Shown: positions 14,094-18,968 of the stretch, one piece after another
How positions within the stretch are numbered: position 1 is the stretch's first letter
How the letters are laid out: each line of letters begins with the position of its first letter
Origin: M55B157 sp040265115
GTDB lineage: Bacteria > Actinomycetota > Actinomycetes > S36-B12
DNA length: 18,968 nucleotides
Assembly: GCA_040265115.1 (NCBI GenBank)
Contig: JBDQGZ010000019.1
Span: 1 to 18,968 of the forward strand
Direction of reading: 5' to 3'
Made by a program: the position numbers and the translations under genes
The notes under the pieces: model-generated
What the model saw: only the letters and a program-made list of their open reading frames with translations
Told to the model about the DNA's origin: nothing
The model's database searches: none

Positions 14094-15584
14094 CTAGTTC
14101 GGTGCAGCCCAATCTCGGCTGCGTGATACTGCTTCGCGCCACCTACGGTGCGCCATGTCAGCGCCCTGCTTGGCGTCCTGTGCGGGTGTGAACGAGCGAT
14201 CCAGGCTGCGGCACGCAGCGATCTCCTCCGGCGTCGACCAGACGCCTGTGCCGAGTCCGGCGAGGAATGCGGCACCAACACCGGTGGTTTGCAGTTCGAC
14301 CGGACGATCGACGCTGATGCCGAGGGTGTTCGCTTGCGTCTGGCAGAGCAGATCGTTCGCCGCGGCACCACCGTCGACGTTGAGGCGATGCAGGGTGACC
14401 GAGCCATCCTCGGCCATGAGATCGACCACATCGCGGACCTCGAAGGCGATGCCCTCCAATGTCGCTCGGGCGAGATGACCAGCCGTAGTGCCTCTGCCGA
14501 TGCCGATGATGAGGCCACGCGCGTAGGGATCCCAGTCGGGCGCTCCGAGGCCGGTGAGCGCGGGCACGAAGACCACTCCGCCGCTGTCGGGAACCGATTC
14601 GGCAAGACGTTCGACATCCGTGGCGGAGTTGATGATGCCGAGGCCGTCTCGCAGCCACTGCACGGCAGAGCCGGTGACGAAAATCGCGCCCTCGAGGGCA
14701 AAGGTGCGGGATCCGTCGGGATGGCCGAGCGCGACCGTCGTGAGCAATCCACCGGGGGAGATGACGATGTCGTGTCCGGTGTTGACCAGAAGAAAGGAGC
14801 CGGTTCCGTAGGTGCACTTGGCGTCGCCCCGAGCGAAGCCAGCCTGCCCGACGAGTGCGGCCTGCTGATCTCCGGCGATGCCGGCGATCGGAACCTCCAT
14901 GCCGAGGAAGGTTGCCGGATCGGTCATGGCGACTGGTCCGTAGGACGCCACGATCGTGGGAAGGATGTCGATGGGGATACCGAACAACGTCGCGAGCTCG
15001 GGACTGTAGTCACCGGTGTGGACGTCGTAGAGCAGAGTTCGGGAGGCATTGGTGTGGTCGGTGATGTGGTGCAGCCCCCGGGTCAAACGAGCGATGAGAT
15101 AGGAGTCGACCGTGCCGACCACGACGCGCCCGGCTTCGATCTGCGCCCACGTATCCGGGTCATGGTCGCGCACCCACGCGATCTTGGTGGCGCTCAAGTA
15201 GGGGTCGAGGCGGAGGCCGGTGCGCTCGCGGATGAAGGGCTCGTGTCCGTCCTCTCTGAGACGGGCGCAGATGTCGGCCGTGCGACGGTCTTGCCAGACG
15301 ATTGCCCTGCGGGGCGAGCCGAGCGTCTCGGCGTCCCAGAAGCACACGGTCTCCCGCTGGTTGGTGATCCCCACGGCGGTGATCGATTCCGGGCTGGCCG
15401 CGAGGGCCGCACCGGTGGCGGCCAGGGTGGCCGACCAGATCTCACCGGGCTCATGTTCGACCCACCCGTCGGCGGGGAAGTGCTGGGGGAACTCCGAATA
15501 GCCGCGGGCAAGCACGGTCGCATCGGCGCCGACGACGAGAGCGGTCACCCCGGTCGTTCCGGCATCGAGGGAGAGGATGGCCAT
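14094..15584 (-). CDS. glpK: Glycerol kinase
   Basis: This 496-residue FGGY-family kinase makes glycerol 3-phosphate from glycerol and ATP in the cytosol. It opens with LSLDAGTTGVTALV and has the glycerol-contacting residues Arg77/Glu78 (TNQRET), Tyr129 (DPYLSATK) and Asp239 (GIAGDQQAAL), plus the hallmark TDHTNASRTLLYDVHTGDY (175-193). The loop before GIAGDQ reads TDPATFLGMEVP and lacks the GGKGGTR fructose-1,6-bisphosphate site of the E. coli enzyme, so that allosteric control is probably absent. The start ATG 15584 has TAGCCT eight bases upstream and no Shine-Dalgarno site. No glpF, glpD or glpR lies beside it. It diverges from pfkA across 171 bases. Confidence 0.95.
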   Translation of the reverse strand: MAILSLDAGTTGVTALVVGADATVLARGYSEFPQHFPADGWVEHEPGEIWSATLAATGAALAASPESITAVGITNQRETVCFWDAETLGSPRRAIVWQDRRTADICARLREDGHEPFIRERTGLRLDPYLSATKIAWVRDHDPDTWAQIEAGRVVVGTVDSYLIARLTRGLHHITDHTNASRTLLYDVHTGDYSPELATLFGIPIDILPTIVASYGPVAMTDPATFLGMEVPIAGIAGDQQAALVGQAGFARGDAKCTYGTGSFLLVNTGHDIVISPGGLLTTVALGHPDGSRTFALEGAIFVTGSAVQWLRDGLGIINSATDVERLAESVPDSGGVVFVPALTGLGAPDWDPYARGLIIGIGRGTTAGHLARATLEGIAFEVRDVVDLMAEDGSVTLHRLNVDGGAAANDLLCQTQANTLGISVDRPVELQTTGVGAAFLAGLGTGVWSTPEEIAACRSLDRSFTPAQDAKQGADMAHRRWREAVSRSRDWAAPN

Positions 15585-15592
15585 GTCGGGGA

Positions 15593-15598
15593 AGGCTA
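15593..15598 (-). promoter_or_regulatory. -10 box for leaderless start of glpK at 15584
   Basis: On the minus strand TAGCCT is followed by eight bases and then ATG. No Shine-Dalgarno sequence lies between them. Confidence 0.5.
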
Positions 15599-15623
15599 GT
15601 CGGGACCGTCGGGTGCACGTGAG

Positions 15624-15650
15624 CAGTCAGGTGATCGAACCTGATGACTG
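15624..15650. repeat. Imperfect inverted repeat between glpK and pfkA
   Basis: CAGTCAGGT (15624-15632) faces ACCTGATGACTG (15639-15650): CAGGT pairs with ACCTG and, after a 3-base bulge, CAGT pairs with ACTG; the loop is GATCGA. It lies upstream of both divergent promoters, so it may be an operator. It could also be chance in this base composition. Confidence 0.4.
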
Positions 15651-15680
15651 AGGGAGAGGTCGTGTAGTGAATCGGCCCGG

Positions 15681-15686
15681 TAGGCT
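15681..15686 (+). promoter_or_regulatory. Candidate -10 box of pfkA
   Basis: TAGGCT fits the TAnnnT pattern seen at the other promoters here. A start 7-8 bases downstream falls at 15693-15694, exactly where the 12-base repeats begin, giving a leader of about 62 bases before the ATG at 15756. No good -35 is seen. Confidence 0.4.
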
Positions 15687-15693
15687 CGCTCCG

Positions 15694-15729
15694 TAAGCGC
15701 GTACATAAGCGTGTACATAAGCGGGTGAC
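15694..15729 (+). repeat. Three tandem 12-base repeats in the pfkA leader
   Basis: Units: TAAGCGCGTACA (15694-15705), TAAGCGTGTACA (15706-15717) and the diverged TAAGCGGGTGAC (15718-15729). The first two differ by one base. They are noncoding and lie between the candidate -10 and the Shine-Dalgarno site, a position suited to a repressor or an RNA-level control element. Confidence 0.7.
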
Positions 15730-15740
15730 TGCCCGGGTGA

Positions 15741-15746
15741 AGGGAG
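15741..15746 (+). promoter_or_regulatory. Shine-Dalgarno site deciding the pfkA start
   Basis: AGGGAG ends nine bases before ATG 15756 and only three bases before the alternative in-frame GTG 15750, so the ATG is favoured. Confidence 0.55.
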
Positions 15747-15755
15747 TCGGTGACG

Positions 15756-16781
15756 ATGCGAGTCGGTGTGCTCACCGGAGGTGGGGACTGCCCCGGTCTC
15801 AACGCGGTCATTAGGGCCGTGGTGCGCAAGGGAGTCAGCGAATACGGCTTCTCCTTTGCCGGGTTCCGCGACGGCTGGCGAGGGCCCCTCGAGGGCGAGA
15901 CCATGCCCCTCGACATCTCCTCGGTGCGGGGGATCCTGCCGCGGGGCGGAACGATCCTCGGTTCGTCGCGCACCAACCCCTTCAAGGTCGAAGGGGGAGT
16001 CGAGCGGATCGAGGCGAACTTCGCCGAGTTGGGTGTGGACGCCCTGGTGGCAATCGGGGGTGAAGACACCCTCGGGGTCGCAACCAAGCTCGCCGAGCAT
16101 GGGCTTCCGGTGGTGGGAGTGCCCAAGACCATCGACAACGACCTCAATGCGACCGACTACACCTTCGGCTTTGACACGGCGGTGACCATCGCCACCGAGG
16201 CGATCGACCGCCTGCACACCACGGCTGAATCCCATCACCGGGTGCTGGTCATCGAGGTGATGGGCCGACATGCGGGATGGATCGCCCTGCACTCGGGCAT
16301 GGCGGGGGGTGCGAATGTGATCTTGATTCCCGAGGTCCCCTTCGACTTCGATGAGGTATGCACTTGGGTGGAGTCCCGCTTCGAATCCTCTTATGCACCG
16401 ATTATCTGTGTTGCCGAAGGTGCGCAGCCCGCGGATGGGGATCTCGTCACGAAGGACTCCACCGTGGATGCGTTCGGCCACGTGAAGTTGTCCGGCATCG
16501 GGGATTGGCTGGCGTCGGCGATCGAGGACCGCACCGGCAAGGAGTCGCGTGCCGCTGTCCTAGGGCATATTCAGCGGGGTGGATCCCCTACGGCCTTCGA
16601 CCGAGTGCTCGCGACTCGATTTGGCCTGCATGCCATCGACACGATCAAGGACGGCGACACCGGCAAGATGGTGGCACTGCGGGGCACCGACATCGTGCGG
16701 GTTCCGCTAGCCGAGGCAACGGGCGAACTGAAGACCGTGCCCCTGTCTCGCTATGCCGAGGCGAAGGCGTTCTTCGGCTGA
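15756..16781 (+). CDS. pfkA: 6-phosphofructokinase, probably pyrophosphate-dependent
   Basis: This 341-residue family-A phosphofructokinase converts fructose 6-phosphate to fructose 1,6-bisphosphate. It has TGGGDCPGLNAVIR (7-20), the catalytic PKTIDND (Asp127), MGRHAGW (169-175) and HIQRGGSPTAFDR (271-283), and its numbering runs level with E. coli PfkA through the active site. Position 104 is Asp (GGEDT) and 124 is Lys (PKTIDND). In family knowledge, Gly104 marks ATP enzymes; Asp104 with Lys124 marks PPi enzymes such as that of Amycolatopsis methanolica. The reaction would then be reversible. ATP use cannot be excluded without assay. Glucokinase, glpK and this gene lie within 5 kb. DAHP synthase follows after 17 bases but has its own -10 box. 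Confidence 0.93.
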   Translation: MRVGVLTGGGDCPGLNAVIRAVVRKGVSEYGFSFAGFRDGWRGPLEGETMPLDISSVRGILPRGGTILGSSRTNPFKVEGGVERIEANFAELGVDALVAIGGEDTLGVATKLAEHGLPVVGVPKTIDNDLNATDYTFGFDTAVTIATEAIDRLHTTAESHHRVLVIEVMGRHAGWIALHSGMAGGANVILIPEVPFDFDEVCTWVESRFESSYAPIICVAEGAQPADGDLVTKDSTVDAFGHVKLSGIGDWLASAIEDRTGKESRAAVLGHIQRGGSPTAFDRVLATRFGLHAIDTIKDGDTGKMVALRGTDIVRVPLAEATGELKTVPLSRYAEAKAFFG

Positions 16782-16785
16782 CGGG

Positions 16786-16791
16786 TACCCT
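16786..16791 (+). promoter_or_regulatory. -10 box for leaderless start of DAHP synthase at 16799
   Basis: TACCCT is followed by seven bases and then GTG, and lies wholly within the 17-base gap after the pfkA stop. It suggests transcription independent of pfkA and fixes the start well downstream of the longest open frame. Confidence 0.5.
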
Positions 16792-16798
16792 GAGCGGC

Positions 16799-18124
16799 GT
16801 GTCCGAACTGACCTGGCCCGACCTGCCTGCCGTTCACCAGCCGGTGTGGCCCGATAACGCGCACCTGGAACGGGTTCTCGCCGAATTGCGCGCCATGCCA
16901 CCGCTGGTGTTCGCCGGCGAATGCGACACGCTGACCGAACAGTTGGGCAAAGCGGCGCTCGGCGAGGCCTTCGTCCTTACCGGTGGGGATTGTGCGGAGA
17001 CGTTCGCGGCGAACACAGCCGACTCCATCCGTGCTCGGTTGAAGACCGTGCTGCAGATGTCGGTTGTCCTTACCTACGCGGCCTCTCTCCCGGTGATCAA
17101 ACTCGGTCGGGTCGCCGGGCAGTACTTCAAGCCCCGCAGCAACCCGATCGAGACACGGGCGGGCGTGGAACTTCCGAGTTATCTCGGGGATGCGGTGAAC
17201 GCGCTGGACTTCACTCCCGAGTCGCGACAACCCGATCCGGAGCGCCTCCTACGGGCCTACCACGCGTCGGGTGCGGCATTGAATCTCATCCGCGCCTTCA
17301 CCCAGGGTGGCTATGCCGATCTTCGGCAGGTACATGCGTGGAACACCGATTTCGTCCGCGAATCGGCTGCTGGTCAGCGATACGACCGCATGGCTGGCGA
17401 GATCGATCGGGCATTGCAGTTCATGCATGCCTGCGGTGCGGATCCCGAGGAGTTTCGTCGCGTTGAGTTCTTCGCCGCGCATGAGGCACTCAGCCTCGCC
17501 TACGAACGGGCGTTGACCCGGATCGACTCGCGCACGGGCGAGCCCTACGACGTCTCGGGGCACTTCCTGTGGATCGGTGAGAGGACCCGTGGAGTCGACG
17601 GCGCCCATGTCCATTTCGCGTCGGTCATCCGCAACCCGGTCGGGGTCAAGGTCGGCCCTACCGCTTCCCCGGACGAGATCCTGGAGGTGGTCGAGCGGCT
17701 CGATCCGCACAAGGTCCCGGGTCGACTCACGTTGATTACCCGGATGGGTGCGGGGAAGGTGCGCGACGCGCTGCCCGCCATCGTGCAGAAGATCGAGGCC
17801 AGTGGGCACCCCGTGCTGTGGGTGTGCGATCCCATGCACGGCAACACCTTCGAGGCCAGCTCGGGCCACAAGACACGCTCCTTCGACGATGTGCTCGAGG
17901 AGGTGCACGGATTCTTCGAGGTGCACCGCTCCCTGGGCACGATCCCCGGTGGCATCCACGTCGAGCTCACCGGCGATGACGTGACCGAGTGCGTGGGCGG
18001 CACCGCCGGAGTGGCGGAGGATGGCCTCGGGGTGCGCTACGAGACCGCCTGTGATCCGCGACTGAATCGCGAGCAGTCCTTGGAGTTGGCGTTCCTCGTC
18101 GCCGACATGCTCCTCAAGCGCTGA
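16799..18124 (+). CDS. aroG: Class II 3-deoxy-D-arabino-heptulosonate 7-phosphate synthase
   Basis: This 441-residue enzyme condenses phosphoenolpyruvate with erythrose 4-phosphate, the first step of the shikimate pathway. It is of the plant/mycobacterial class II type. Metal ligands are visible as Cys65 (TGGDCAETF), His347 (CDPMHGNT), Glu389 (HVELTGDD) and Asp419 (TACDPRLN). Also present are the phosphate-binding KPRSNP (111-116) and GERTRGVDGAH (260-270). The N-terminus is a little shorter than that of the Mycobacterium tuberculosis protein, where that region takes part in regulation. The open frame extends upstream through pfkA, but GTG 16799 with TACCCT seven bases before it matches where homology begins. 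The gene is called aroG in mycobacteria and aroH in Streptomyces; its product ultimately feeds trpD in the same window. Confidence 0.95.
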   Translation: MSELTWPDLPAVHQPVWPDNAHLERVLAELRAMPPLVFAGECDTLTEQLGKAALGEAFVLTGGDCAETFAANTADSIRARLKTVLQMSVVLTYAASLPVIKLGRVAGQYFKPRSNPIETRAGVELPSYLGDAVNALDFTPESRQPDPERLLRAYHASGAALNLIRAFTQGGYADLRQVHAWNTDFVRESAAGQRYDRMAGEIDRALQFMHACGADPEEFRRVEFFAAHEALSLAYERALTRIDSRTGEPYDVSGHFLWIGERTRGVDGAHVHFASVIRNPVGVKVGPTASPDEILEVVERLDPHKVPGRLTLITRMGAGKVRDALPAIVQKIEASGHPVLWVCDPMHGNTFEASSGHKTRSFDDVLEEVHGFFEVHRSLGTIPGGIHVELTGDDVTECVGGTAGVAEDGLGVRYETACDPRLNREQSLELAFLVADMLLKR

Positions 18125-18142
18125 ACGCACCAAGCTCTGCAA

Positions 18143-18156
18143 CTCCCTAAGGGGAG
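18143..18156. terminator. Weak hairpin between convergent genes
   Basis: CTCCC (18143-18147) pairs with GGGAG (18152-18156) around a four-base loop, between the DAHP synthase stop and the convergent PASTA gene stop. There is no T-run, so its role as a terminator is doubtful. Confidence 0.2.
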
Positions 18157-18182
18157 AATGTGGTGATCGTTGCGGCGTTGGG

Positions 18183-18968
18183 CTAGATGATGGTGATGGT
18201 GATGGTGCTTCCCAGCGGGATGAAGTTGCCGGCATTCGGATCCTGGTTGATCACCCGATTGAGAGGGGTGAACGGCCCCTCCTGGACATTCGCTACCAGG
18301 CCGAGGCTCTCGATCAACGCGACCGCATCTTCGCGGAACATGTCGATGAGATAGGGCACCTCGACCGGCGGCGGGCCCTTGGAGACGACGAGCGCAACCG
18401 TTCCGCCGACATCGACCTTCTCTCCGGCAGTCGGCGTCGAGGAGATGACGACGCCGGCGGAGTAGGTGGTCGAGAACTCCTCGGTGACGGTCACGATGAG
18501 CCCCTCGGACTCCAGGTCAGCAGTCGCCTCGTCGACGCCGGTGCCCGCGAGTTCGGGGAGTTTTACCGGCTTGGGTCCCTTCGAGACGACGAAGGACACC
18601 GGCGTGTCGGCCTTCAACTGTTCGCCGACCCCCGGGGTGGAAGAGATCACCTCTCCGGTCGGGACGAGGGCATCCCACTCGGTCCGCACATCGCCGACCC
18701 CGAGACCGGCCTCGGTGAGTGCGGCGATGGCTTCGTCCTCAGTGAGTCCCGCAAGCACGGGAACGGAGAATCGTTCGGGGCCGAGGGAGACGACGACGGA
18801 GATCTCCGTCCCGGGCGCGACCTCGGCGCCGGGCTCGGGATCCGAACGCATGATGATGCCAGCTGCGATCGTCTCGCTGTATTCCTCACCGGCCACGGCC
18901 AGTGTCATCTCCGAGTCAGCGGCGAGGGTCGTCGCCGAGGCGACATCGAGGCCGAGGACTCCGGGGAC
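18183..18968 (-). CDS. PASTA-repeat C-terminus of a probable Ser/Thr protein kinase (partial)
   Basis: The 261 visible residues are four PASTA units of about 61-67 residues each and nothing else; the gene continues past the right edge. In minus-strand order the units occupy 18968-18771 (possibly incomplete), 18770-18570, 18569-18369 and 18368-18186. Each has the VP-x-L-x-G/D start, an ALTEAGL-like helix, a VISSxPxAGE turn and a VVxSKGP end. Family knowledge: PASTA domains are extracellular and bind muropeptides or lipid II. In actinobacteria next to class II DAHP synthase they belong to a membrane PknB/Stk-type kinase. A penicillin-binding protein or another PASTA protein is a less likely alternative. 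The kinase domain is not visible, so I give no symbol. An internal ATG at 18908 lies inside the first repeat and is not the start. Confidence 0.85.
   Translation of the reverse strand, partial: VPGVLGLDVASATTLAADSEMTLAVAGEEYSETIAAGIIMRSDPEPGAEVAPGTEISVVVSLGPERFSVPVLAGLTEDEAIAALTEAGLGVGDVRTEWDALVPTGEVISSTPGVGEQLKADTPVSFVVSKGPKPVKLPELAGTGVDEATADLESEGLIVTVTEEFSTTYSAGVVISSTPTAGEKVDVGGTVALVVSKGPPPVEVPYLIDMFREDAVALIESLGLVANVQEGPFTPLNRVINQDPNAGNFIPLGSTITITII
18186..18968 (-). repeat. Four PASTA protein repeats
   Basis: The units begin VPGVLGLDV, FSVPVLAGLT, VKLPELAGTG and VEVPYLIDMF, with shared turns (SDPEPGAEV, SSTPGVGEQ, SSTPTAGEK, NQDPNAGNF). The last unit is the most diverged and lacks the SKGP end, stopping at a Thr/Ile alternation encoded by a short GATGGT-type repeat. 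Confidence 0.85.

Noticed and set aside
14148..15599. Plus-strand open frame (483 codons) opposite glpK
   Set aside because: glpK has all family residues over the same stretch; the antisense translation shows no recognisable fold.
18183..18206. GATGGT-type tandem repeat at the right-hand gene's 3' end as a regulatory element
   Set aside because: It encodes the Thr/Ile alternation at the C-terminus of the last PASTA unit, so coding constraint explains it.

Overview
The window is ordinary high-GC actinobacterial chromosome (class Actinomycetes). The evidence is gene content and order. The actinobacterial cytochrome bcc-aa3 genes (ctaE-qcrC-qcrA) lie next to trpD, followed by a DEDDh exonuclease/GIY-YIG fusion, small Cys-rich proteins, a FadD15-type acyl-CoA ligase, SRPBCC proteins, a ROK glucokinase, a PlsC acyltransferase, a phosphofructokinase, a class II DAHP synthase and a PASTA protein. 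From memory this matches, in reverse order, the Mycobacterium Rv2176-Rv2195 neighbourhood and the Streptomyces SCO2110-SCO2155 neighbourhood. No tRNA, rRNA, CRISPR array, insertion sequence or phage gene was seen, and no gap between genes exceeds about 200 bases. The genus cannot be named from this sequence alone.

Layout. (1) 1-1702, minus strand: respiratory genes ctaE, qcrC and the start of qcrA, with qcrC/qcrA coupled by an ATGA overlap. (2) 1779-3383, plus strand: a degenerate receiver-domain protein followed 3 bases later by trpD. (3) 3373-5082, minus strand: exonuclease/GIY-YIG nuclease, overlapping trpD tail to tail. Back to back with it is a plus-strand zinc-ribbon protein, then a second small CxxC protein. 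(4) 5774-9861, minus strand: probable operon of fadD, a NarL-family sensor kinase and its response regulator. (5) 10055-11934, plus strand: two SRPBCC proteins and glucokinase. (6) 11931-13267, minus strand: alpha/beta hydrolase and a two-TM protein, ATGA-coupled. (7) 13349-14074, plus strand: plsC. (8) 14094-15584, minus strand: glpK. (9) 15756-18124, plus strand: phosphofructokinase and DAHP synthase. (10) 18183 to the end, minus strand: C-terminal PASTA repeats of a probable Ser/Thr kinase.

Themes. The genes serve respiration, entry into glycolysis (glucokinase, PFK), glycerol and acyl-lipid metabolism (glpK, plsC, fadD, hydrolase) and the chorismate/tryptophan route (DAHP synthase, trpD). 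Two points stand out. The phosphofructokinase carries Asp104 and Lys124, the signature of the pyrophosphate-dependent enzyme rather than the ATP enzyme. Eight genes begin 6-8 bases after a TAnnnT -10 box with no room for a Shine-Dalgarno site, so leaderless translation looks common here; this pattern also corrects several over-long starts. I did not find a clearly novel multi-gene system. The best leads are the PPi-type PFK, the 12-bp tandem repeats before it, the degenerate receiver before trpD, and the nuclease/zinc-ribbon divergent pair.
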